Of a DNA stretch of 64,000 nt, positions 1 to 8,145 are shown piece after piece. The stretch spans positions 36,458 through 100,457 of the forward strand of contig CALVHB010000011.1 of the NCBI GenBank assembly GCA_944327275.1. The letters run 5' to 3'. The notes under the pieces were generated by a model that was given only the letters and a program-made list of their open reading frames with translations, was not told where the DNA came from and ran no database searches. Made by a program: the position numbers and the translations under genes. Within the stretch, counting starts at the first letter, position 1, and every line of letters starts with the position of its first letter. The DNA is from Candidatus Gastranaerophilales bacterium. Lineage in GTDB: Bacteria > Cyanobacteriota > Vampirovibrionia > Gastranaerophilales > Gastranaerophilaceae.

Positions 1-1
1 A

Positions 2-337
2 AATAAAGAACAACTTGATATGCTTGAGAAAGTAGGTAAAGGGTTGGAAGTAGAAAAACAAGCAATTATAGGTGAATTAAAGCAGTTAAAAAAACTATTT
101 AAATCTCCAAAGCAAAAAGACGAAGCTTTCCTGATATCAGAAATTAACAATTTATATTATGAAATAAAAAATTGTTTGAGAGATGGTGATATTGAGGGTG
201 TAAAAAACAAAGAAAAACTTTATCAAGACCTGGTAACTATTTATAATTTCTTAAAATTCGTTGAGCAATACCCTGAAGAATCTAAAAAAAATGAAACAGG
301 TAAAAAAGGTATAAATGATGGAGGATTGTTGGGTTAA
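2..337 (+). CDS. Hypothetical charged helical protein, 5' end cut off
   Basis: The frame is open to the left edge, and in-frame codons precede the first ATG (position 20), so this is probably the C-terminal part of a longer gene. The visible ~110 residues are rich in Lys, Glu and Leu with heptad-like spacing, which suggests a helical or coiled-coil protein. There is no signal peptide or catalytic motif in view. The tail is Gly/Lys-rich and ends in GGLLG. A strong terminator follows 17 bases after the stop, so the gene ends its transcription unit. I do not recognise the family. Confidence 0.55.
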   Translation, partial: NKEQLDMLEKVGKGLEVEKQAIIGELKQLKKLFKSPKQKDEAFLISEINNLYYEIKNCLRDGDIEGVKNKEKLYQDLVTIYNFLKFVEQYPEESKKNETGKKGINDGGLLG

Positions 338-353
338 TAAATATTTTTAAAGT

Positions 354-397
354 TAATTACCAAAAAGCACAGAAATCTCTGTGCTTTTTGGTAATTA
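354..397 (+). terminator. Strong rho-independent terminator
   Basis: A 20-bp perfect stem (354-373 paired with 378-397) closes on a 4-nt AATC loop. The stem contains an A-run on one side and a T-run on the other, so it could work in both directions. It separates the partial first gene from the activase gene. Confidence 0.85.
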
Positions 398-583
398 TAG
401 AGTATTAATAATAAAAAGTTTGTTCACATGCAGATTTCGATATAAATATGGTAGACAATTTAAGCAGAGATATAGTACAAGTTTGCTGTATATTTTTTTT
501 ATGATAAACTGTTTTTGAGAATTCACAATAGCCTAGAGATAAAAAATATAACACAAGGTTAAAAAAAACAAGGAAGTGGACAT

Positions 584-1588
584 ATGAGTTTAACAGTATA
601 TTTAGGGATAGACGTAGGATCAGTAACAACAAAATTGGCTTTAGTAGACGAAAAAGGTAAGTACGTTGACAGCTACATGCTTAGAACTGCAGGTAAACCT
701 GTTATGGCTGTTCAAAAAGGTCTTAACGAGTTATATTCAAAAAGAATTACAGATTACGAAGTCATGGGTGTTGGTACTACAGGTTCTGGACGTAATCTTG
801 CTGGAGCATTGGTTGGAGCAGATGTAATTAAAAATGAAATTACAGCTCACGCTGTGGCTGCAAGTATCAACGTTCCTGGAGTACAAACTATTCTTGAAAT
901 AGGTGGTCAAGATAGTAAAATTATTATATTACGTGATGGTATTGTAACAGATTTTGCTATGAATACGGTATGTGCAGCGGGTACTGGTAGTTTTCTAGAT
1001 CAACAGGCAAATAGATTAAATGTTCCTATCCAAGATTTTGGACCTACAGCATTAAAATCTACAAATCCTGCTCGTATCGCTGGAAGATGTGGTGTTTTTG
1101 CCGAAAGTGACTTGATTCACAAACAACAACTTGGATATCCTGTTGAAGATTTGTTATATGGCCTTTGCCAGGCTTTAGTTAGAAATTACCTTTCAAACTT
1201 AGCACTAGGAAAAGAACTTTTACCGGTGTTCTCATTCCAAGGAGGAGTTGCAACAAACTCAGGTATGGTGAAAGCTTTTGAAGAGGCTTTGGGGCACAAA
1301 GTTGTAGTTCCTGAAAATCACCAGACAATGGGTGCTATCGGTGCAGCGCTGCTTGCAATGGAAAATCATCAGTACACAGAAGCTCCTACAAAATTTAAAG
1401 GCTGGCAAGTTGGGGAAATGCATTTCCATTCAATTACCTGTGATTGTACTGGATGTTCTAATAACTGTGAGGTTATTACCATTGTTGAAGGTGAGCAGGA
1501 AGTTCAACACGTTGAAAAGATTAAAGACATAAAAGGTAATATAATTGCTCGTTGGGGCGGAACTTGTGGAAGATGGGATATCTCTTAG
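584..1588 (+). CDS. Acyl-CoA dehydratase activase-like ATPase (BcrAD/BadFG family)
   Basis: ASKHA-fold ATPase of the HgdC/BadF type. Family members inject an electron into 2-hydroxyacyl-CoA dehydratases at the cost of ATP. The phosphate-binding segment GIDVGSVTTK is at residues 8-17. Two cysteines placed as in activases (C130 in NTVCAAGTG and C169 in AGRCGVF) would hold a [4Fe-4S] cluster bridging a homodimer. The C-terminus has an extra cysteine motif (C286, C288, C291, C295) resembling the start of the cluster-binding module of larger multi-domain relatives. No dehydratase subunits lie next to it, so its partner is unknown. The start follows an AGGAAG ribosome site. A YkgJ-type gene follows after 21 nt. 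Confidence 0.85.
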   Translation: MSLTVYLGIDVGSVTTKLALVDEKGKYVDSYMLRTAGKPVMAVQKGLNELYSKRITDYEVMGVGTTGSGRNLAGALVGADVIKNEITAHAVAASINVPGVQTILEIGGQDSKIIILRDGIVTDFAMNTVCAAGTGSFLDQQANRLNVPIQDFGPTALKSTNPARIAGRCGVFAESDLIHKQQLGYPVEDLLYGLCQALVRNYLSNLALGKELLPVFSFQGGVATNSGMVKAFEEALGHKVVVPENHQTMGAIGAALLAMENHQYTEAPTKFKGWQVGEMHFHSITCDCTGCSNNCEVITIVEGEQEVQHVEKIKDIKGNIIARWGGTCGRWDIS

Positions 1589-1597
1589 TCTTTGTGA

Positions 1598-1603
1598 TAT
1601 CAT
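1598..1603 (+). promoter_or_regulatory. Candidate extended -10 element for a leaderless YkgJ gene
   Basis: TATCAT preceded by TGA (extended -10) lies exactly 6 nt before the ATG at 1610, and there is no Shine-Dalgarno sequence. Transcription would be expected to begin at or next to the A of the start codon. No good -35 is visible. The element sits in the short gap after the activase, so co-transcription remains possible. Confidence 0.4.
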
Positions 1604-1609
1604 ATTCTT

Positions 1610-2290
1610 ATGAATGAACTTGATAATGTCTTAAATTCTATGAAAGAAAAATATCGTGAGATATTTTTAAAATCAGCTGATGCTATAAAAGACAGGGTTG
1701 ATGAAATAAAACCAATTGATTTCGATGGAGATATTTTTGATACCTATTCGTCTGATAGTGTTGGTGTGAGTTGGCAAGATGCTGTTTTAAAAATGTTTGA
1801 AGATGATATCTCTCACGAAATATTCAGGAAGTGGAATGAAATCATTGCATACCGACAAAATTTTCACTGTAAAGGTTGTGCAACTTGTTGTAATTTAGCT
1901 TGTTCAGAATTTTCTCCGGAAGAGTTAAAATTGAGAGCTGCCAATGGAGATAATTTTGCAAAGCAGTTTACAAGTATTTTTATCCCATATAATTCAAAAG
2001 AGGAATTTAAAGATATTTATCCCGAGTATATTAAACTGTTGGAAAAGCATACAGATGATGATGTTTATTTCTATCATTGTCCCAAACTCAATGACTGTAA
2101 AAAATGCTCTGATTATGAAAATCGTCCGCAGATATGTAGAGATTTTCCGGATAATCCTCTGTGTATTTTACCTGAATCTTGTGGGTTTTATGAGTGGCGA
2201 AAAGAGGTTGAGCCTGTTGCAATGATGCTTCATGCAATGGTTGAAATAATTGATTATTATAAAAAGAAAATACCAAATAAAAAGGATTAA
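1610..2290 (+). CDS. YkgJ-family cysteine cluster protein
   Basis: The central region has the conserved cysteine pattern of the YkgJ / zinc- or iron-chelating family: CKGCATCC near residue 85, then a CPKL...CKKC segment and NRPQICRDFP with further cysteines. About 80 N-terminal residues precede the cysteine domain and look helical. The biochemical role of the family is not settled; metal or Fe-S binding is inferred from the cysteines. It lies between the activase and rlmN (2-nt gap), suggesting one transcript. A paralogue lies at 7559-8140 with the same order of motifs. Confidence 0.8.
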   Translation: MNELDNVLNSMKEKYREIFLKSADAIKDRVDEIKPIDFDGDIFDTYSSDSVGVSWQDAVLKMFEDDISHEIFRKWNEIIAYRQNFHCKGCATCCNLACSEFSPEELKLRAANGDNFAKQFTSIFIPYNSKEEFKDIYPEYIKLLEKHTDDDVYFYHCPKLNDCKKCSDYENRPQICRDFPDNPLCILPESCGFYEWRKEVEPVAMMLHAMVEIIDYYKKKIPNKKD

Positions 2291-2292
2291 AA

Positions 2293-3312
2293 ATGAATAT
2301 ATTATCAGGACTTTCACTAAGTGAAATAGAGAAAATAACAGATGAATTACATGCTTCAAAATTTAGAGCAAGGCAGGTGCACAATTGGATTTATCTAAAA
2401 TCAGTAAAAAGTATTGATGAAATGACTGATTTATCAATCAAGTTTCGTGAGGAATTAAAAAAAGTTGCAACTGTTTCTGATACGAAAATTAAAGTAAAGC
2501 AGGAAAGTTCTGACGGTACTATTAAGTATTTATTGGAATATCCTGATGGAGAGTGTGTAGAAACTGTTTTGATGCGTTTTGATAATAGAGCTAATTTAAC
2601 TGCTTGTGTAAGTTCTCAAGTTGGTTGCGCTGTGAATTGTTCTTTTTGTGCGACGGGAAAAAGAGGTTTTATAAGAAACCTGACGTATAAAGAAATTATA
2701 GAGCAAGTTCTTACTATTCAAAGAGATACAGGGCTAAAGGTTACAAACGTTGTCTTTATGGGACAGGGTGAGCCTCTTTTAAATCTTGATAACGTTCTTA
2801 AAGCAATGGAAATATTTAATGAAAATTTTCAAATAGGAGCAAGAAGGCTTACGGTATCTACATCAGGAATTATACCAGGGATAAATAAGCTTGCTGATTT
2901 AGATATGCAGTCTACTCTTGCAATATCTCTTCATGCTCCAAATCATGAAATAAGACGAAAACTTATGCAAATTGAAGAAAAGTATAATATGTCTGATTTG
3001 AAAAAGGCTTTAAAAAATTATATTGAAAAAACCGGTAGACGTATAACAATAGAATATCTTCTTATAAAAGATTTGAATGATACAATGCAAAGTGTGAAGG
3101 AATTAGTAGCTTATCTTTCTGATTTGAAATGTAATATTAATTTAATCCCATATAATCCCACTGCAAAAAATGACTATCAAAAGCCTTCAAATAATTCGAT
3201 TATGAGGTTTAAATCACTGCTTGAACAATCAGGGAAAAAAGTTACCATAAGGTTGGAACGAGGAGCTGATATTGATGCTGCTTGTGGTCAGCTCAGTGGT
3301 AAAGTGAAATAG
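2293..3312 (+). CDS. rlmN: Dual-specificity 23S rRNA m2A2503 / tRNA m2A37 methyltransferase RlmN
   Basis: Radical-SAM methylase that modifies A2503 in 23S rRNA and A37 in some tRNAs. The CX3CX2C cluster motif is present as C112-C116-C119 (GCAVNCSFCATG). The C-terminal GADIDAACGQL contains the cysteine that carries the methyl intermediate. The length of 339 aa is normal. The start ATG comes 2 nt after the preceding stop, with an AAAGGA ribosome site inside the upstream gene, so translation is probably coupled. Confidence 0.95.
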   Translation: MNILSGLSLSEIEKITDELHASKFRARQVHNWIYLKSVKSIDEMTDLSIKFREELKKVATVSDTKIKVKQESSDGTIKYLLEYPDGECVETVLMRFDNRANLTACVSSQVGCAVNCSFCATGKRGFIRNLTYKEIIEQVLTIQRDTGLKVTNVVFMGQGEPLLNLDNVLKAMEIFNENFQIGARRLTVSTSGIIPGINKLADLDMQSTLAISLHAPNHEIRRKLMQIEEKYNMSDLKKALKNYIEKTGRRITIEYLLIKDLNDTMQSVKELVAYLSDLKCNINLIPYNPTAKNDYQKPSNNSIMRFKSLLEQSGKKVTIRLERGADIDAACGQLSGKVK

Positions 3313-3358
3313 TACTTTTATCATTGCCAATATATTGTTTTTGTTGTAGTTTTTAAAT

Positions 3359-3796
3359 ATGAAAGCGTTGATTCAAAGAGTAAAAAGAGCATCTGTAACT
3401 GTTGAAAATAAACTTTATTCTGATATTGGAAACGGATTATTAGTTTTTCTTGGTGTGGAAAAAAATGATACAAATATTAATGCGGAAAAACTTGCTCAAA
3501 AAGTGTTAAATCTGAGAATATTTGAAGATGAAAATGATAAGATGAATTTATCAATAAAGGATGTATCTGGAGAGTTGCTTGTGGTTTCACAGTTTACTTT
3601 ATGTGGTGATTGCAAAAAAGGCACAAGACCATCATTTGATAATGCAGCTCATCCTGATATTGCTGTTGAGTTATATGAATATTTCGTAAAAATAATTTCT
3701 GATTCTGGTCTAAAAGTAAAAACGGGTAAATTTAGAGCAATGATGGATGTTGAGCTTATAAATGACGGACCTGTAACATTTATGGTTGAAAAGTAA
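3359..3796 (+). CDS. dtd: D-aminoacyl-tRNA deacylase
   Basis: Removes D-amino acids (and glycine mischarged on tRNA-Ala) from tRNA. The [17 protein letters not shown] segment (residues 77-93) and the C-terminal NDGPVTF motif are the two substrate-pocket signatures of the family. 145 aa is the standard length. There is no Shine-Dalgarno sequence before ATG 3359. A weak promoter, TTGCCA (3324-3329), 17 bp, TAGTTT (3347-3352), would place the start of transcription at the ATG, so this may be another leaderless gene. Confidence 0.95.
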   Translation: MKALIQRVKRASVTVENKLYSDIGNGLLVFLGVEKNDTNINAEKLAQKVLNLRIFEDENDKMNLSIKDVSGELLVVSQFTLCGDCKKGTRPSFDNAAHPDIAVELYEYFVKIISDSGLKVKTGKFRAMMDVELINDGPVTFMVEK

Positions 3797-3805
3797 ACAT
3801 GGCAC

Positions 3806-3834
3806 TTGCAAATATTTAAAAGGCATGGTATAAT
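3806..3834 (+). promoter_or_regulatory. Sigma-70 promoter for the zinc-ribbon/rimM/trmD unit
   Basis: TTGCAA (3806-3811), a 17-bp spacer and TATAAT (3829-3834) with an extended TGG before the -10. Transcription would start near 3841, leaving a leader of about 100 nt before the ATG at 3941. Confidence 0.7.
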
Positions 3835-3940
3835 GAGAACATTGATAAAGAGTCAGAAATCGATTTTTTTATACTTTGAGGAGAAATTTTTTATTTAACC
3901 CGGAATTACGTTATTATTTTTTAATTAAGAGGCTTTTAAT

Positions 3941-4987
3941 ATGTATGTAAACAAGTGTATCAAATGTGGTCGTGAGTTTGAAACAAAAAACCCCAAAAGA
4001 GTTATTTGTCCAGATTGTCTGTACCCTGATAAGAAAATGATGATTAATGCCCCATCTGAAGGTGATGCAGCTCCAGCTCCGACAGAAGAACCGTTAAAAG
4101 GTTATAGTGCTGGCGGGAATGAAGAACCACCTCGTTATTACAGTGCAGGTGGCGGACAAGAACCACAAAGATATACAAGACCACAAAGAAATTATTCTTC
4201 TAACAACTATAGAGATAACAGAGGTGGTTATAATAATAGACAAAATAACCGTGGTTCTGGCTATGGTAGAGACAATAGAGGCGGATATGGACGCCCTAGT
4301 CAAGGTGGTTACCAAAATAGACCTTCTCAAAACGGCGGATACAATAGAAATAATAATTTCCAAAACAGACGTCCTCAGGGTGGAAGACCTAATTTTCAAA
4401 ACAGACGTCCAAAAAATAAAGCACCAAAACAATTACTTGTTAGTAAGGAGCAATTAGAACAAATTGAATTGTTGTATAAGGCTATGTTGCCTTTACCTAA
4501 CCCTGATTGCCATGAGGTTATTGGTGAAAAAATTGGTTTGGAACCAAGAAAAGTATTCTTTGGTATAAATTTAGTAAGACAAAAGATGATGTTGCCTAAA
4601 TTACCTTTCCCTAAGAGAAAATTGGCAATTTCACCTGATCAAATGTTTGCTATTAAGAATTTGTATGAACCATTGTTGCCATTGCCTCCAATTGGTTGCC
4701 ATAAAATTATTGCAGCTCAATTAAAAATGGATGAATGGCGTGTACACGTTGGAATTGGTTTAATTCGTTCTCAAAGGGGACTTGATCGTTGGAACCAAGA
4801 CAGACCTGATTTGCCTGAAGAGTTTAAAAAACAAAATGAAGAAGCAAAATCTAAAGAAAAGTCAAAGGCAAAGGCTGATTCAAAAAAAGAGGATTCCGCT
4901 GCGGCTGAAGATCCTTCAAAGCAAGAGGAAGTTAAACCAAAAAGAGGCAGAAAACCTAAAAAGGTTGAAGAAACTCCGGAAGAATAG
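3941..4987 (+). CDS. Zinc-ribbon protein with RG/N-rich linker and a duplicated C-terminal domain
   Basis: I do not recognise the family. Visible parts: a four-cysteine zinc ribbon at the N-terminus (C6, C9, C23, C26); a long Arg/Gly/Asn/Tyr-rich low-complexity segment (about 55-160) like those of RNA-binding proteins; two tandem ~63-residue repeats (165-227 and 228-290), each with the pattern Q-x6-LY-x3-LPLP-x3-CH followed by a GI-x-L-(V/I)-R helix; and a Lys/Glu-rich tail. It opens the operon that continues with rimM (2-nt gap) and trmD, where many bacteria carry rpsP and a KH-domain RNA-binding protein. A role in ribosome or RNA metabolism is inferred from context and composition only. Confidence 0.75.
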   Translation: MYVNKCIKCGREFETKNPKRVICPDCLYPDKKMMINAPSEGDAAPAPTEEPLKGYSAGGNEEPPRYYSAGGGQEPQRYTRPQRNYSSNNYRDNRGGYNNRQNNRGSGYGRDNRGGYGRPSQGGYQNRPSQNGGYNRNNNFQNRRPQGGRPNFQNRRPKNKAPKQLLVSKEQLEQIELLYKAMLPLPNPDCHEVIGEKIGLEPRKVFFGINLVRQKMMLPKLPFPKRKLAISPDQMFAIKNLYEPLLPLPPIGCHKIIAAQLKMDEWRVHVGIGLIRSQRGLDRWNQDRPDLPEEFKKQNEEAKSKEKSKAKADSKKEDSAAAEDPSKQEEVKPKRGRKPKKVEETPEE

Positions 4988-4989
4988 TT

Positions 4990-5502
4990 ATGACAAAATT
5001 TGTATCTGTAGGTAAGATATTAAATTTTCATGGTATCCAAGGAGAAGCAAAAGTTGGTTTTACAAAGAACCAAGAGGATTTTTTCTGCTCTTTAGATAAG
5101 GTTTTTGTCAAAGAAGGTTCGGATTATCGTCAATTAAACATAAAAAGTTGTCGTTTACATAAAAATTTTGCTTTAGTTAAATTTGAAGGCATAAATTCTA
5201 TAAATGAATTGATGGAATTTAAGGGCGCTTTTTTGTACGTAGAAGAACAGACAATAAGAGATTCTCTAGAAGAAGATGAATTTTTGATAGATGAGCTTGT
5301 CAGTTTGGAAGTGTTTGATCAAGATGATAAAAAGTTAGGTTTCGTAGTTGGAGTTTCTAACAATGGAGCGAGTGACTTATTGTCTGTAAAAACAAATTCA
5401 AAAAAGATTGTTCTTGTACCTTTTGTTAAAGCCATTGTAACTGATGTGGATATAAAAAATAGAAAAATAAAAATTAATAATATTGAAGGGTTAATAGAAT
5501 AA
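4990..5502 (+). CDS. rimM: Ribosome maturation factor RimM
   Basis: Assists assembly of the 30S head by binding protein S19. The N-terminal segment FVSVGKILNFHGIQGEAKV and the PRC-barrel-like C-terminal half (DELVSLEVFDQDDKKLGFV) match the family, and 170 aa is the usual length. It starts 2 nt after the zinc-ribbon gene and overlaps trmD by one base (TAATG), indicating tight translational coupling. Confidence 0.92.
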   Translation: MTKFVSVGKILNFHGIQGEAKVGFTKNQEDFFCSLDKVFVKEGSDYRQLNIKSCRLHKNFALVKFEGINSINELMEFKGAFLYVEEQTIRDSLEEDEFLIDELVSLEVFDQDDKKLGFVVGVSNNGASDLLSVKTNSKKIVLVPFVKAIVTDVDIKNRKIKINNIEGLIE

Positions 5503-6200
5503 TGAAATTCAATGTTTTAACCCTTTTCCCAGAAATGATTGAAGATTCTTGTAAATACAGTATATTAAAGCGTGCTGTAGATGCTGGAGTTATTTCTGTT
5601 GAAACAGTTAATCCACGTGATTTTACATTAGATAAACATAAGAAAGTTGATGATACTCCTTATGGAGGCGGTGCTGGAATGGTGTTAATGGCCCAGCCAT
5701 ATGTAGATGCATATGAGAGTGTAGAAAAATTGGATAATTCGATAACTGTCATGTTATCGCCTCAGGGTGAACCTTTGAATGATAAATTAGTTAATGAATT
5801 ATCTTCTTATGACCAGATAATTATGCTGTGCGGGCATTATGAAGGTTTTGATGAGAGAATAAGAGATATAATTTCTCCAAAAGAGATATCTTTAGGTGAT
5901 TTTGTTTTAACAGGAGGAGAACTTCCATCTTTGTGTTTGATTGATGCTGTGAGCAGAAAAATTGAAGGAACCTTAGGGAAAATAGAGTCTGCAGATGATG
6001 ATAGCTTTGCAAATGGCCTTTTGGAATATCCTCATTATACAAAACCGAGGGAATACAGAGGTTTAAAAGTTCCTGAGGTGCTTTTGAACGGTAATCATAA
6101 AGAAATTAACGAGTTCAGAGCAAAGAAAAGTATTGAAAGAACAAAAATTAAACGTCCTGATTTGTATAAGTTGTGGTTAGAACAAAATAATAATAGCTAG
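5502..6200 (+). CDS. trmD: tRNA (guanine37-N1)-methyltransferase TrmD
   Basis: SPOUT-class methylase that makes m1G37 and so prevents +1 frameshifting. The trefoil-knot motifs GHYEGFDERI and GDFVLTGGELP are clear. 232 aa is normal. It overlaps rimM by one base. The usual downstream partner rplS is not here but lies 40 kb away at 46356. Its 3' end overlaps the convergent hypothetical gene by 4 bases. Confidence 0.95.
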   Translation: MKFNVLTLFPEMIEDSCKYSILKRAVDAGVISVETVNPRDFTLDKHKKVDDTPYGGGAGMVLMAQPYVDAYESVEKLDNSITVMLSPQGEPLNDKLVNELSSYDQIIMLCGHYEGFDERIRDIISPKEISLGDFVLTGGELPSLCLIDAVSRKIEGTLGKIESADDDSFANGLLEYPHYTKPREYRGLKVPEVLLNGNHKEINEFRAKKSIERTKIKRPDLYKLWLEQNNNS

Positions 6201-6673
6201 AATTTTTGATTTAAGTCGTTATAATGACCAAAACCAAGAATATCTTTAAAGAGTTTAACACCGGCATATATGCCAAGACCTATTGCAGAGCCTTTGGACC
6301 ATTTACCTTTGCCACAGAGAGCTGTGAGGCCTAGAGTGAAAGGTACAACGCTATCAATAAGCATTGAGCCGAAACCTTTAAAGTAACCTATTCCAGAGTT
6401 AATAAAATGTCTTAGATTGCTTTCCACTTCAAGATTGAATACGCTTTTTTTCAAGTTTGAAGTAGTAACACTTGGACTTGATAGGTATTGAGTGTTACTA
6501 AAAGTTTGCATACAAGCCTCTGCGTCTTTAGTTTTTGAATATATATCAGATTGAAGTTTACCAACGACATGTGCATCATAGGCAACAATCCCTAAAGCAG
6601 CTACACCTGCTCCTTTAGCAGCATATTTTACAATATTTCTTTTTACTGTAGTAAGTGCTGATCTGATGTTCAT
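6197..6673 (-). CDS. Hypothetical small membrane-associated protein
   Basis: 158 residues with an Ala/Gly-rich hydrophobic segment near residues 18-33 and two more hydrophobic stretches in the C-terminal half (about 98-112 and 130-145). No catalytic motif is visible. It begins 3 nt downstream of the HEAT-like gene (6677-7444) on the same strand, so the two form a pair. I cannot assign a family. Confidence 0.6.
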   Translation of the reverse strand: MNIRSALTTVKRNIVKYAAKGAGVAALGIVAYDAHVVGKLQSDIYSKTKDAEACMQTFSNTQYLSSPSVTTSNLKKSVFNLEVESNLRHFINSGIGYFKGFGSMLIDSVVPFTLGLTALCGKGKWSKGSAIGLGIYAGVKLFKDILGFGHYNDLNQKF

Positions 6674-6676
6674 TTT

Positions 6677-7444
6677 TTATTTTCCTTGTTTAGTTTCAGT
6701 TTTTGGTTTATCTTTTACTTCAAATTCTTTTTCCACTTTTTGTCCGGACATTTTCAACAGAATGTTACTTGCTTGTAGAGCATCTTGTCCGTAACCTGAG
6801 TCAGATGTTTGCATTTGTTTTAATAAACCTACTGTGTAATCATCACCTGTTACAACTCTTGAATCAAGAGCGCTTAGTGCAAGAACTTTTACTGGAGTGT
6901 ATGGGTCCTGAAGCATTTTGTTAACTAAAGCATTTAAAGCTTTGTCATCTTTTCTTGTTTTATCTTCTTCGAGTCTTGCTATAACTTCTTTTGCACCCAT
7001 TAATCTTACTTCTTTGTCTTGACTGTTAAGATAGTTTTCCAGGTTTCTTATGTAATCATCAGTTAATTGAACTATTTCTCTTTTTTCAGTTTTCTTTTCT
7101 TCTTTTTTAGCTGGTTCTGTTATGTTTTTAGCATTATTTCCCCAGTTATTAGTATAATAATTTGAAGGATAGCAGCCATTTGCAGGAGTTGTTCCATAGT
7201 TTGGAGCATTTACATTGTATACAGGCGCAGTTGCTCCTGGAGGGGTAACTGATGGATTAAATATTTGAATATTTACTCCTGAATAATTTGGTACTTGAAC
7301 GTTTTGAGCTTGTTGAGGCTGTTGCGGTTGTTGTACCATTGGAGTCTGTTGTGCGTACTGTACAGGTTGAGTTTGATACTGTGCCTGTGGCATAGTATTT
7401 GTTTGCCCAATATTTTGTTGACCTACTGAATTTTGCATGAACAC
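6677..7444 (-). CDS. Gln/Pro-rich protein with HEAT-like helical repeat domain
   Basis: The first ~85 residues are Gln, Pro, Asn and Tyr rich and probably disordered. A Lys/Glu linker follows, then a helical region (about 125-230) with the spacing of HEAT repeats: VRLMGAKEVIARLEED and TPVKVLALSALDSRV. The tail is highly charged. No enzymatic motif is seen; a scaffold role is possible. It is transcribed away from the YkgJ gene at 7559 and shares a ~110-bp AT-rich divergent region with it. Confidence 0.65.
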   Translation of the reverse strand: MFMQNSVGQQNIGQTNTMPQAQYQTQPVQYAQQTPMVQQPQQPQQAQNVQVPNYSGVNIQIFNPSVTPPGATAPVYNVNAPNYGTTPANGCYPSNYYTNNWGNNAKNITEPAKKEEKKTEKREIVQLTDDYIRNLENYLNSQDKEVRLMGAKEVIARLEEDKTRKDDKALNALVNKMLQDPYTPVKVLALSALDSRVVTGDDYTVGLLKQMQTSDSGYGQDALQASNILLKMSGQKVEKEFEVKDKPKTETKQGK

Positions 7445-7546
7445 TAACCTTTTTACTATTACTTATATTTATAAAGTAATTAATGATAAAAATATTGCTT
7501 TTTTTTTAAGAAATGTTACATAATTTTTAAATTGATTCATGGTAGT

Positions 7547-7552
7547 TATAAT
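7547..7552 (+). promoter_or_regulatory. -10 element of a probable leaderless gene
   Basis: A perfect TATAAT lies exactly 6 nt before the ATG at 7559. No Shine-Dalgarno sequence is present, so the mRNA would begin at or within a base of the start codon. Confidence 0.55.
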
Positions 7553-7558
7553 TATTTT

Positions 7559-8140
7559 ATGAATTTATACGAGGAAAATTATTTATCTAAGCGTCCTCAA
7601 CACTTATGTAAAATGTGTGGAAAGTGTTGTAGAGTGGTTACAGCTCCTCATCCTTATTCTAAATTAAAAGAAATGGCAGATAGTGGGGATGAAGGTGCAA
7701 AGGATTTTTTATCAATTTTTGTGCCTTATGATTCTATTGAAAAAGCTAGGGAAGTCGATTCTGAAATTGTGGATAATATAATCCGAAGACTTTCAGAGGA
7801 TGGTAAATATAATGAAGATGATATGACATTTTACTATTGTCGATATTTGCAGGGAAATAATTTGTGCGGAAACTATGAGAATCGACCAATTCTTTGCAGG
7901 TACTTCCCGTCTTCCCCATGGGCTATTGTGCCTCCAGATTGTGGCTTTGAAGGTTGGCTTTTTTTGAAACGTGAAGAGGATAAACAACGAATTCGCAGAA
8001 TGAAAGAGGAATTGTTAGAGCTTGAGCTCCTGAAAAAAAGAACAAAAGATCCAAGTATTATTCAAAAAATTAATGCTGTTGAGAAAAAACTGCAAAGCAA
8101 TATTGATTTGTTTAAAAAATACGGTTCTCAACATTGGTAA
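7559..8140 (+). CDS. YkgJ-family cysteine cluster protein (second copy)
   Basis: Paralogue of the gene at 1610. It has CKMCGKCC near the N-terminus, then FYYCRYLQGNNLCGNYENRPILCRYFP and a C-terminal PPDCGFEGW, closely paralleling the other copy (QICRDFP, PESCGFYEW). The C-terminal ~50 residues form a charged coiled coil. An in-frame TTG at 7532 gives nine more residues, but ATG 7559 is preferred because a perfect TATAAT sits 6 nt upstream and the TTG has no ribosome site. The family's function is unsettled; metal binding is inferred. Confidence 0.8.
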   Translation: MNLYEENYLSKRPQHLCKMCGKCCRVVTAPHPYSKLKEMADSGDEGAKDFLSIFVPYDSIEKAREVDSEIVDNIIRRLSEDGKYNEDDMTFYYCRYLQGNNLCGNYENRPILCRYFPSSPWAIVPPDCGFEGWLFLKREEDKQRIRRMKEELLELELLKKRTKDPSIIQKINAVEKKLQSNIDLFKKYGSQHW

Positions 8141-8145
8141 AATTA

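Noticed and set aside
469..537. A 22-residue frame between the first terminator and the activase gene
   Set aside because: No ribosome site, no clear promoter and no protein-like composition.
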